From NCBI GenBank assembly GCA_002389175.1, contig DGNZ01000188.1, positions 1 through 42,352 of the forward strand: 42,352 nt of DNA, read 5' to 3'. Positions 33,903-41,838 of the stretch are shown one piece after another. A program made the position numbers and the translations under genes. The notes beneath the pieces are model-generated. The model was not told the DNA's origin. It saw only the letters and a program-made list of their open reading frames with translations, and searched no databases. Within the stretch, counting starts at the first letter, position 1. Each line of letters opens with the position of its first letter. This DNA is from Rhodospirillaceae bacterium UBA4479 (GTDB lineage: Bacteria; Pseudomonadota; Alphaproteobacteria; Rhodospirillales; Casp-alpha2).

Positions 33903-34784
33903 ATGACCGATCAAATGCGTGTTTTGATGTGTGCGCCGGAAACCGGCATCCCACTTTCAACGGCTGATATTCAAGAACTTACGGGCGGGCTCTCGGGCGC
34001 GTTGCAGGGTGTGTCCGTTGAATTTTGTAGCGTGGCACCTGATGCTGCTGATCTTGCCTTACGGCTTACAGAAATTCGCGAAGATTATCGCGGTGATATT
34101 GTCATCCTGCCGACCACGCCGTTTGCGGATGATATGCAAAAACGCCTGATCCCAAGCGTGCTTGCGACACAATCAGCAGACGCGGGCCGAACGTTATTGG
34201 CGCGTGATGCGGGCGTTGATCCGGCGATGTTGCGCGCCGCGCGGGCCCGTGTCGAAGAGGCGCTTCAAGCCCATGGCGCCGCCGCCGCACCACAGGAATC
34301 GCTTTTGATGATCGTCGGGCGCGGGTCAATCGATACAGACGCCAATGGCAATTTGATGAAGATGTCCCGGATGATCTGGGAAGGCATGGGCTTTGGATGG
34401 GCAGAAGTCGCCTATGTGTCGGGTGCGTTCCCATCGATTGAACAATCGCTCGAACGTGCCAGTCGTCTCGGGTTTAAATCCATCGTTGTGATGCCGTATG
34501 TGATTTTGGGCGATGCTGCCATTGACGGTTTGCACGAACGTGTGATCGGGGCCTTAGGCTCAACAACTGAAACACAAGTTGTGACCGCACGCGCATTAGC
34601 GGGTGACGACCACGTCGTGCACACCCTGGCAGAGCGTGTGAACGAGGCTGTCGCCGGAAATGCCAAAAGCGTAATGAACTGCCAATTGTGCACGTACCGC
34701 GAACAGGTTTTGGCGCTCGAAGCACATGGCCATGATCATTCCCACGAACATGCGCACGGACACGACCATAACCACGATGACTGA
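33903..34784 (+). CDS. CbiX-like protein (sirohydrochlorin cobaltochelatase family) without the usual catalytic His
   Basis: 293-residue protein with the two-domain arrangement of long CbiX. The second half is typical (VGRGSIDTDANGN, then VVMPYVILGDAAID). The first half, which in CbiX carries the active site, lacks the GHGSR motif (MCAPETG instead) and the His of the GHxKxxIP motif (ADDMQKRLIP instead). The C-terminus keeps the family's MNCxxC motif (Met258, Cys260, Cys263), which binds an Fe-S cluster in Bacillus CbiX, and a tail very rich in His and Asp (about residues 275-293). It may bind or store cobalt without inserting it, or use other ligands. First gene of the cobH-cobL-cobI operon. 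The catalytic-motif comparison is from memory, without alignment. Confidence 0.8.
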   Translation: MTDQMRVLMCAPETGIPLSTADIQELTGGLSGALQGVSVEFCSVAPDAADLALRLTEIREDYRGDIVILPTTPFADDMQKRLIPSVLATQSADAGRTLLARDAGVDPAMLRAARARVEEALQAHGAAAAPQESLLMIVGRGSIDTDANGNLMKMSRMIWEGMGFGWAEVAYVSGAFPSIEQSLERASRLGFKSIVVMPYVILGDAAIDGLHERVIGALGSTTETQVVTARALAGDDHVVHTLAERVNEAVAGNAKSVMNCQLCTYREQVLALEAHGHDHSHEHAHGHDHNHDD

Positions 34785-35412
34785 CGACGCGTATCACTAC
34801 CTCAAAGACCCGGCCGAGATTTACGCGCTGTCGTTTGATATCGTCCGTGCCGAGGCAAATTTAGACCGACTTGCCGATGATCAGCAGGATATCGTCATTC
34901 GATTGGTGCACGCCTGTGGCATGCCGGACATTGTCGATGAATTGGCCTTCACGGTGAATGCTGTTGCCGCCGGACGTTCAGCGCTCAAGGCCGGAGTGCC
35001 GATCTTAGTTGATGCGACGATGGTGGGCGCGGGTATCATTGACCGGCATCTGACCGAAAATACAATTATATGTACCCTGAACGATGATGGCGTCGATGTG
35101 GATGCCAAATCATGGGGCACGACGCGATCTGCTGCTGCCGTCGATAGGTGGCAATCTCACATGGGCGGTGCGGTGGTCGCCATTGGCAATGCACCGACGG
35201 CGTTATTTCGATTGTTGGAACTGGTTGCTGACGGAGCGCCGAAACCCGCTGTCGTCCTTGGCTTCCCCGTTGGCTTTGTCGGGGCGGCAGAATCCAAACA
35301 AGCCTTGGCAGAAAACAAACTTGGCCTTGAATTTATCACCCTTCAAGGGCGTCGGGGCGGTAGTGCAATGGCATCGGCTGCGGTCAATGCCTTGGCGGCG
35401 GGCCTTCGATGA
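34777..35412 (+). CDS. cobH: Precorrin-8X methylmutase
   Basis: Moves the C-11 methyl group to C-12, giving hydrogenobyrinic acid (or the cobalt form, as CbiC). 211 residues from the ATG at 34777, which overlaps the cbiX-like 3' end by eight bases; a longer reading upstream lies within the His-rich tail of that gene and is rejected. Family motifs: catalytic His45 in RLVHACGMPD, then GVPILVDATMVGAGI and VLGFPVGFVGAAESK. The stop overlaps the cobL start (ATGA). Confidence 0.96.
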   Translation: MTDDAYHYLKDPAEIYALSFDIVRAEANLDRLADDQQDIVIRLVHACGMPDIVDELAFTVNAVAAGRSALKAGVPILVDATMVGAGIIDRHLTENTIICTLNDDGVDVDAKSWGTTRSAAAVDRWQSHMGGAVVAIGNAPTALFRLLELVADGAPKPAVVLGFPVGFVGAAESKQALAENKLGLEFITLQGRRGGSAMASAAVNALAAGLR

Positions 35413-36632
35413 CCGGGCAAATTACCGTGATCGGGATTGGCGAAGACGGCATTGATGGCCTTTCACAATCCGCGCGAACAGCACTGAATGCGTCTGCAAT
35501 TGTTTACGGCGGACCGCGCCATTTGGAAATGCTCGCCGATGAATCCCCGCGCGATCTGATTGTCTGGAGCAAAGACCTGGGCGCTGATTTAGAACGCATG
35601 GCAGCCCTTGCCGCTGATCAGTCGGTGACGGTTTTGGCCAGTGGCGATCCAATGTTGCACGGTATCGGGGTGCGCATTGTCGAGCGGTTTGGCATCGATA
35701 ACGTGCACATTATTCCATCGTCGTCGGCATTTTCGTTGGCGGCGGCGCGGATGGGCTGGCCGTTGGGCGATCCGATGGTGAAATGCATCAGCGTCCATGC
35801 CCTGCCATTCGAAAGTGTGCTTCGCATGGTGCAGCCAAATGTTCGGTTACTGATTCTCAGCCGTGACAAGGAAACGCCCGGGCGACTGGCAAAACAGCTG
35901 GTTGAGGTTGGTTATGGTGGCTCGCGGATGTGCGTGCTGGAGCGCATGGGAGGGGCTCATGAACGCAAAACCGTGAGCCATGCCACGCATGGTTTCGACG
36001 AGCCTTTTGATAATCTGAACACAATTGCTGTGACGTGCATCCCCGATGCGGGGCTTCGTCCCTTGTCCGTAGCGCCGGGTTTACCCGATGATGCTTTTGA
36101 GCATGATAACACGATCACCAAACAAGAAGTTCGTGCGATTACCTTGGCTGCATTGGCCCCGCAACCGGGTGAGGTGTTGTGGGATGTGGGGGCTGGCAAT
36201 GGCACCATAGCCATTGAATGGCTGCGCGCGGAGCCTGCTGCATTTGCCATCGCGTTTGAAGAAAAATCAGAGCGCATTGAACGTATCCATACGAACGCAA
36301 AGCGCCTCGGCACGCCGACTTTACAGGTGATCAAAGGACATTTCCCGCCGAACGTAGACGGGTTTGAGCCGAGCCCGGACACTATTTTCGTGGGTGGTGG
36401 GATCGCGGATAACGATGATTTGCTGAAGTATTGCATGACTGCGCTATCCGTCGGCGGCCGCTTGGTCGCGAATGCGGTGACGTTACAGGCGCAGGCTGCA
36501 CTGACGGCGGCGCATGCGAAATGGGGTGGGGAATTGGTGACCATCGCGATTGCGCGCGCAGCTGGTGTAGGGCCGCATCAGGCGATGAAGCCGTCGATAG
36601 AAGTATTACAGTGGCGAGGACGCAAAGAATGA
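35409..36632 (+). CDS. cobL: Precorrin-6Y C5,15-methyltransferase (decarboxylating), CbiE-CbiT fusion
   Basis: Methylates C-5 and C-15 and decarboxylates the C-12 acetate side chain. The 407-residue fusion has an N-terminal tetrapyrrole methylase domain (CbiE, about 1-205, with ASGDPMLHG) and a C-terminal Rossmann SAM-methyltransferase domain (CbiT, about 235-407, with DVGAGNGTIAIEW beginning at Asp259). This fused form is typical of the aerobic pathway. It is coupled on both sides by four-base ATGA overlaps with cobH and cobI. Confidence 0.97.
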   Translation: MTGQITVIGIGEDGIDGLSQSARTALNASAIVYGGPRHLEMLADESPRDLIVWSKDLGADLERMAALAADQSVTVLASGDPMLHGIGVRIVERFGIDNVHIIPSSSAFSLAAARMGWPLGDPMVKCISVHALPFESVLRMVQPNVRLLILSRDKETPGRLAKQLVEVGYGGSRMCVLERMGGAHERKTVSHATHGFDEPFDNLNTIAVTCIPDAGLRPLSVAPGLPDDAFEHDNTITKQEVRAITLAALAPQPGEVLWDVGAGNGTIAIEWLRAEPAAFAIAFEEKSERIERIHTNAKRLGTPTLQVIKGHFPPNVDGFEPSPDTIFVGGGIADNDDLLKYCMTALSVGGRLVANAVTLQAQAALTAAHAKWGGELVTIAIARAAGVGPHQAMKPSIEVLQWRGRKE

Positions 36633-37336
36633 GTGGGCGATTATTTGGTATTGGCGTGGGCCCGGGTGACCCAGAGCTTTTGACCTTAAAGGCAGTGCGA
36701 TTGATCGCAGACTCTCCGGTCATTGCATATCCCGCACCTGCGGGCGGTGCCGAGAGTATGGCGCGCCAGATCGCCGCACCTCATATTCCAAGCGGTAAGA
36801 CGGAAATCGTCATCGAGACCCCGATGATCCCCGGGCAATTCCCGGCTAACGATATCTACGACCGTTATGCGACCGAGATCGCAACCCATCTTAATGCTGG
36901 GGATGATGTCGCTGTGTTGTGTGAGGGCGATCCGTTTCTGTTTGGATCGTTCATGTATCTGTTTGGCCGCTTGTCTGCTGATCATCCCACCGAAGTCGTG
37001 CCGGGTGTATCATCACTTGGCGCATGTGCCGCACGGGCCGAAGTGCCATTGGTGTCGCGCAATCAAGTCCTGACAGTGATCCCGGCCCCCATCGAAGAGG
37101 CTGAGCTTGAACGTCGGATTGCTGGTTCCGATGCGGTTGCCATTATGAAGGTGGGGCGGCATTTGGCGAAAGTTCAGCGTGTTTTGGAAAAACTAAACCG
37201 CATTGATGATGCCACGTACGTGGAGCGCGCGACCTTGGACAACGAGGTTGTGATGCCGTTGGCTGAAGTGACGGCTGAGGCGGCCCCGTACTTTTCAATG
37301 ATTTTACTCAGAACGTCCGAAGCGAGCGACGCATGA
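36629..37336 (+). CDS. cobI: Precorrin-2 C20-methyltransferase
   Basis: Second SAM-dependent methylation of the ring, precorrin-2 to precorrin-3A. 235 residues from the ATG at 36629 that overlaps the cobL stop; the open frame extends further upstream but only inside cobL. The tetrapyrrole methylase fold is shown by GIGVGPGDPELLTLKA at the start and LCEGDPFLFGSFMYL near residue 100, then VPGVSSLGACAA. The next gene starts with an ATGA overlap. Confidence 0.97.
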   Translation: MSGRLFGIGVGPGDPELLTLKAVRLIADSPVIAYPAPAGGAESMARQIAAPHIPSGKTEIVIETPMIPGQFPANDIYDRYATEIATHLNAGDDVAVLCEGDPFLFGSFMYLFGRLSADHPTEVVPGVSSLGACAARAEVPLVSRNQVLTVIPAPIEEAELERRIAGSDAVAIMKVGRHLAKVQRVLEKLNRIDDATYVERATLDNEVVMPLAEVTAEAAPYFSMILLRTSEASDA

Positions 37337-39138
37337 CAAATATGACTGTTGCGATTGTCGCGTTGACGGCAGAGGGCGAGGTTTTGGCCCGACGCCTTGT
37401 GGGTGTTCTTGGAAACGCCGAAGTGCATGGCCTTGATCGTCGCACAGCATCACCCGATGTGCCGTTCACTGACACGATGGCGCATCTGCGTTCACTGTTT
37501 CAGGCCGGTCGCCCAATCATCGGTATTTGTGCGGCAGGAATCCTTGTCCGCGCGGTAGCGTCAGAGCTGAATGACAAGCGCGATGAGCCACCCGTGTTGG
37601 CGGTGGCACAAGATGGCAGCGCCGTGGTGCCTGTCCTGGGCGGGCATCATGGCGGGAACTGTCTCGCCCGTCAGATTGCCGAAGCCCTTGGTATTTCAGC
37701 AGCGATCACAACGGCAGGGGATATCGGCATTGGCTTCGCCCTGGATGATCCGCCTGCGGGTTGGGCCGTCGCCAGCACGACACCTGCCAAAGCGATTGCT
37801 GCCGCGATGTTGGCTGGTGAGCCGGTACAGTTGATTGCCGATGCAGGTGTTCCTATTCCAGATGGTTTGGTTGTGCCGACGACCGAGGATGCGTTTGCGC
37901 CGATCATTCGATTGACAGAAAAAACGGTTGTGGCTGATGAGAACACGTTGGTTTTGCATCCGCAGACGCTCGCCGTTGGCATCGGTTGTGAGCGAGGGGC
38001 GGCGCTAGATGAAGTCCGCGCGCTTCTTGACACAACGCTGGCATCTCAGGGTTTATCCAAGAACTGCATTGCGTGTTTGGTGTCCATTGATCTGAAGTCA
38101 GACGAGGGCGCTATTTTGGCGTTGGCGGATGAGTTGAGTGTGCCTGTACGGTTCTTTGACGCAGTGACACTGGAAGCCGAAGCGCCCCGACTGCAAAATC
38201 CATCCGATGTCGTATTCGCCGAAGTCGGCTGCCATGGCGTTGCCGAGGGTGCAGCGCTTGCTGCCGTTGGTAGTGCGGGCGCGTTGATCATTCCGAAGCA
38301 AAAATCTGTGCGGGCAACGTGCGCCGTCGGACGATCGTCGGTTCCGATAGACCCGGTGCAAATAGGCACGGCGCGTGGTCGTTTATCCATCGTTGGCATT
38401 GGTCCGGGTCAAGCATCATGGCGCACGCCCGAGGTTACCAGTTGGCTAACGGGTGCCAGCGATGTCGTGGGATATGGGCTCTACCTCGATCTGTTAGGGC
38501 CTTTGATAGACGGCAAAAATCGTCATATGTCGGAACTGTCTGAAGAAGAAGCCCGCGTGCGTCGGTCTATCGAACTGGCGGCCGAATGTCGCGACGTGGC
38601 GCTGGTAAGTTCAGGTGATGCGGGCATATATGCGATGGCAGCGTTGGCATTTGAGGTGCTGGACCGGGATAACAACCCGGCATTCAACCGTGTCGATATC
38701 CGTGTCAGCCCCGGTATTTCGGCGGTCCAGGCGGCGGCGGCACGGATCGGTGCACCACTTGGCCATGATTTTGCCTTGATTTCATTGTCTGATCTGCTGA
38801 CCCCCTGGGAAGCGATTGAAAAACGAATCCATGCGGTCGCAGAGGGCGACTTCACGGTCGCGTTCTATAACCCCGTATCCAAACGCCGACGGACTCAACT
38901 GGCCGCAGCCAAAGAAATTTTAATGGGACATCGGCCCGCAGAAACGCCAGTCATCTTGGCGCGCAATTTGGGTCGCGAGACCGAGAATGTCGAAATTATC
39001 GCGTTGGCCGATCTTGAGGTCGACATGGTTGATATGCTGACCCTTGTCCTTATAGGGTCATCGACCACGAAACGGTTTGTTGCCGGACAGCGCGAATGGG
39101 CGTACACGCCACGAGGTTACGCGAAGAAAATGGCGTAA
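37333..39138 (+). CDS. cobJ: CbiG-CobJ fusion: precorrin-5A hydrolase-like + precorrin-3B C17-methyltransferase
   Basis: 601-residue fusion. Residues about 1-335 are a complete CbiG: the N-terminal domain with ICAAGILVRAVA and LGGHHGGNCLARQIAEAL, then a C-terminal CobE-like part with VGIGCERGAALDEV and SVRATCAVGRSS. Residues about 345-601 are a tetrapyrrole methylase of CobJ/CbiH type, with VGIGPGQASWRTPE, SSGDAGIYAMA and FYNPVSKRRRTQL. CbiG opens a lactone ring in the cobalt-first pathway; CobJ contracts the ring. Such fusions are known, but here it sits among aerobic-type genes with no cobG. Overlaps cobI by four bases; the SAM-methylase part is well supported. Confidence 0.94.
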   Translation: MTNMTVAIVALTAEGEVLARRLVGVLGNAEVHGLDRRTASPDVPFTDTMAHLRSLFQAGRPIIGICAAGILVRAVASELNDKRDEPPVLAVAQDGSAVVPVLGGHHGGNCLARQIAEALGISAAITTAGDIGIGFALDDPPAGWAVASTTPAKAIAAAMLAGEPVQLIADAGVPIPDGLVVPTTEDAFAPIIRLTEKTVVADENTLVLHPQTLAVGIGCERGAALDEVRALLDTTLASQGLSKNCIACLVSIDLKSDEGAILALADELSVPVRFFDAVTLEAEAPRLQNPSDVVFAEVGCHGVAEGAALAAVGSAGALIIPKQKSVRATCAVGRSSVPIDPVQIGTARGRLSIVGIGPGQASWRTPEVTSWLTGASDVVGYGLYLDLLGPLIDGKNRHMSELSEEEARVRRSIELAAECRDVALVSSGDAGIYAMAALAFEVLDRDNNPAFNRVDIRVSPGISAVQAAAARIGAPLGHDFALISLSDLLTPWEAIEKRIHAVAEGDFTVAFYNPVSKRRRTQLAAAKEILMGHRPAETPVILARNLGRETENVEIIALADLEVDMVDMLTLVLIGSSTTKRFVAGQREWAYTPRGYAKKMA

Positions 39139-39163
39139 CCCCAATTTAAAAGGAATGGACAAA

Positions 39164-39664
39164 ATGCGCACTTTTATATGCAGCTTAGTTCTCGGTGTTG
39201 CGTCGGTGGTCTTCTCACCCTGCCAACATGCCATGGCCCAATCAGAAGGGGCCAATCAAGTTTTGGGCGAGATCGCGGATATCGTTTTCAACGAAGTTGA
39301 GAAGCGTGCCATCGAGGAATATTACAAACGTGTTCCGGGCGGCAATACGACTACGGCAGAAACGGATGATTCCGAAGCCAAGAAAGATAAAGGCAAGAAA
39401 GATAAGAGCGCCAAAGGCAAGGGAAGAGGAAATGGTTTGCCGCCAGGCCTCGCAAAACGGGATCAATTGCCTCCAGGCTTGGCCAAGCGTGGCAATCAAC
39501 TGCCTCCTGGATTAATGAAAAGTGATCTACCACCTGATCTTGAAAAACAACTTCCAAAGTTACCTGATGATGTGGAGCGTGTGGTTGTCGATGATGATGT
39601 ACTGCTCGTGCAGCGCGGCACCGATATTATTCTGGATGTTCTAGAAGGTGTGTTGATAAAATAA
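39164..39664 (+). CDS. Exported PPGL-repeat protein, RcnB-like ending
   Basis: 166 residues. A Sec signal peptide (MRTFICSLVLGVASVVFS, cleavage probable after AMA at about residue 25) indicates export to the periplasm. A Lys/Gly/Asp-rich low-complexity linker (about 65-90) leads to four degenerate copies of an LPPGLxK-type motif of 10-13 residues (about 91-128), then a short folded end (RVVVDDDVLLVQRG). This ending and the PPGL repeats recall RcnB-type periplasmic proteins connected with nickel/cobalt homeostasis; the match is from memory and could be superficial. The ATG at 39164 is chosen because AAGGA lies nine bases upstream; an ATG nine bases earlier abuts that site. Between cobJ and cobM, overlapping cobM by one base. 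Confidence 0.75.
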   Translation: MRTFICSLVLGVASVVFSPCQHAMAQSEGANQVLGEIADIVFNEVEKRAIEEYYKRVPGGNTTTAETDDSEAKKDKGKKDKSAKGKGRGNGLPPGLAKRDQLPPGLAKRGNQLPPGLMKSDLPPDLEKQLPKLPDDVERVVVDDDVLLVQRGTDIILDVLEGVLIK

Positions 39665-40428
39665 TGACTGTTCACTTTATTGGCGCGGGTCCTGGTGCCC
39701 CCGATCTTATTACTGTTCGTGGCTTGAAACTGATCCAAGCCTGCCCGGTGAATTTATACGCGGGGTCCTTGGTCCCAGAAGCTGTCGTTGCCGAAGCTCC
39801 AGAAGGGGCGTTGGTGATGGATACGGCACCGATGAACCTGGACGAGATCATTGATGTTATGAAACAGGCAGATGGCGAGGGCAAAGATGTCGCGCGTGTC
39901 CATTCCGGTGATCCGTCGCTATATGGTGCCACGGCGGAGCAAATGCGCAGGCTTGATGATCTTGGGATCGAATATGATGTGACGCCGGGCGTGTCTGCCT
40001 ATGCAGCTGCGTCGGCGGGATTAAAACGGGAACTGACGTTGCCCGATATTGCGCAGACGGTAATCCTGACGCGCACTGCCGTTCGCGCATCATCGATGCC
40101 GCCGGGCGAAGAGTTAGAGAATTTGGCTGATACGGGGGCCACCTTGGCGATCCATTTATCGGTCAATAATTTGGTGCATGTACAGCGGACGTTGATCCCC
40201 TATTACGGCGAAGACTGTCCTGTTGTGGTGGCCTATCGTGTTTCGTGGCCGGATGAGTTGTATATTCAGGGAACCCTTGGTGACATTCGGTCAAAGGTCA
40301 AAGAAGCAGGGATCACGCGGACCGCGCTGATTTTGGTCGGGCGTGTTTTCGGTGATGAGCATTTTGATGATTCGCGGTTGTACGCCGCCGATCACCATCA
40401 TGTTTTGCGACAACGGGCTGACAGCTAA
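39664..40428 (+). CDS. cobM: Precorrin-4 C11-methyltransferase
   Basis: Methylates C-11 of precorrin-4 (or cobalt-precorrin-4, as CbiF). The 254-residue protein has the tetrapyrrole methylase pattern: FIGAGPGAPDLITVRG at the start, RVHSGDPSLYGAT near residue 80, YDVTPGVSAYAAA, and HLSVNNLVHVQ with YRVSWPDE later. The ATG overlaps the stop of the exported PPGL protein by one base (TAATG), so that small gene is in the same transcript and its translation is coupled to cobM. Confidence 0.97.
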   Translation: MTVHFIGAGPGAPDLITVRGLKLIQACPVNLYAGSLVPEAVVAEAPEGALVMDTAPMNLDEIIDVMKQADGEGKDVARVHSGDPSLYGATAEQMRRLDDLGIEYDVTPGVSAYAAASAGLKRELTLPDIAQTVILTRTAVRASSMPPGEELENLADTGATLAIHLSVNNLVHVQRTLIPYYGEDCPVVVAYRVSWPDELYIQGTLGDIRSKVKEAGITRTALILVGRVFGDEHFDDSRLYAADHHHVLRQRADS

Positions 40429-40497
40429 CACGCCTGCAGTGTCTCTGTAACAATGTAGAAATTGCGATTTCGAATCGTTCCTGCCTACGATGCATTC

Positions 40498-41838
40498 ATG
40501 GACGGCAGCACAAATCAGTTTATTGCATCGTTGGATGCAAAAGTGGATGACATCATCGATGCCTGCACGATGTGTGGGAAGTGTGCCGCTGTGTGTCCCA
40601 CGGCGGACATCATCGATATTCGCCATGCTTCGAACGAGGCGATTACGGCGGGTGTGATCGATATTCTTAAGGGCGATGCATCTGGTGATGTATCTGAAAA
40701 ATGGTCGCGAGCCTGTTGTGGAACAGGGCATTGCATAGATGCCTGTCCCGAGGGAATTAATCCGCGTGTCATGCTGGCATTGGCCCGTCGCACCCTGCAC
40801 AACGCGGCACCTCAGCCCGAAATCCGCGCCAAAGGCCGCGATATGTTCAAAGGCATGAGCAAAGGCGTGCGCATGCTGTCACAATTGCAAATGCCACCCG
40901 AAGTCCTTGATCGATTGAACCCACGGCGCGTCGGATTTAAGCGGACTGAGACACCCGATCTTGTTTTCTATACGGGCTGCAACATGTTGAAGACCCCGCA
41001 CATCGGCCTGACGTGCCTGGATGTGTTTGATCGGATTGGCGTGACGTACGAGGTTTATGGTGGCCCTGGGAATTGCTGTGGCATTTTGCAGTTCCGCGTG
41101 GGCGATGCCGAAACGGCAGGTAAAATCGCAACCAGCACCATTGACCGTTTTCAAAACTCAGGTGCACCTGATGTCGTGGCTTGGTGTCCGACGTGCCATA
41201 TTCATTTCAGCGAAGTTGCATTGCCCAGCGTTTCTGACGAAGGCGCGCCGCCGTTCGATATGCATATGTTGCCGACTTATTTGGCGGATCGGCTAGACCA
41301 ATTAAAACCACATCTGACGAGGTCCGTGTCGAAACGGGTCGCATTGTTTGAGTTCCCCGGCGCGCGTGGCGTTACCGAGGCTGTCCGAAAACTGATGAAT
41401 GCCGTGCCGGGTGTGGAATATGTTGATCTGGGGATTGAACACGCGGGTTATCAGATGTCTGCGTTGGAAACCGTTCCTGATTACCGCTCCAAAACCATTG
41501 CCGGGGTTCTTCGAGCTGCAGAAGAAAACAACGTGGACGTATTATGTAGCGTCTTCCATTCGGAGCACCGCGAGCTTTCATCACATATCAAGCAATGGCC
41601 GTTCGAGGTGAAGAACTATATGGATGTCATCGCCGAAAGCATGGGCATTTATCAGGATGATCTATTTCAACGGCTAAAAGTCATGCAGGATGCGGATCAA
41701 ATTGTGACCGAAATGTCTGAGACGATAACCGATAACAACTTGGACCTCGATCAAATGCGGGATGCCGTGTTGGAATTCTTGCTGGGTGATCAGCTGTTAC
41801 CGATTGATCCCAAATCTCATCCGACGGATCGGCCTTAA
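40498..41838 (+). CDS. HdrBC-like Fe-S protein next to cobM
   Basis: 446 residues from the ATG at 40498 (a TTG at 40462 is the alternative; neither has a clear Shine-Dalgarno). The N-terminal ferredoxin-like part has a full CxxCxxCxxxCP site (Cys23, 26, 29, 33) and a second site in which the second Cys is Thr76 (Cys73, Thr76, Cys79, Cys83), although an extra Cys74 is adjacent. A CCG domain follows (GC in the YTGCN motif, GNCCG, then CPTCH). A second CCG-like region near residues 275-355 keeps the fold pattern but has only one Cys. This is the heterodisulfide-reductase/GlpC-like architecture, usually an electron-transfer or oxidoreductase subunit. Its stop overlaps that of the convergent cobK. 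Substrate unknown; see findings. Confidence 0.85.
   Translation: MDGSTNQFIASLDAKVDDIIDACTMCGKCAAVCPTADIIDIRHASNEAITAGVIDILKGDASGDVSEKWSRACCGTGHCIDACPEGINPRVMLALARRTLHNAAPQPEIRAKGRDMFKGMSKGVRMLSQLQMPPEVLDRLNPRRVGFKRTETPDLVFYTGCNMLKTPHIGLTCLDVFDRIGVTYEVYGGPGNCCGILQFRVGDAETAGKIATSTIDRFQNSGAPDVVAWCPTCHIHFSEVALPSVSDEGAPPFDMHMLPTYLADRLDQLKPHLTRSVSKRVALFEFPGARGVTEAVRKLMNAVPGVEYVDLGIEHAGYQMSALETVPDYRSKTIAGVLRAAEENNVDVLCSVFHSEHRELSSHIKQWPFEVKNYMDVIAESMGIYQDDLFQRLKVMQDADQIVTEMSETITDNNLDLDQMRDAVLEFLLGDQLLPIDPKSHPTDRP

Noticed and set aside
34726..34776. Longer cobH start within the 3' end of the cbiX-like gene.
   Set aside because: It translates the His-rich coding region of the other gene in another frame; the ATG at 34777 gives the standard CobH N-terminus.
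36431..36628. N-terminal extension of CobI.
   Set aside because: It lies entirely inside cobL; the ATG at 36629 yields the normal tetrapyrrole methylase start with an ATGA overlap.
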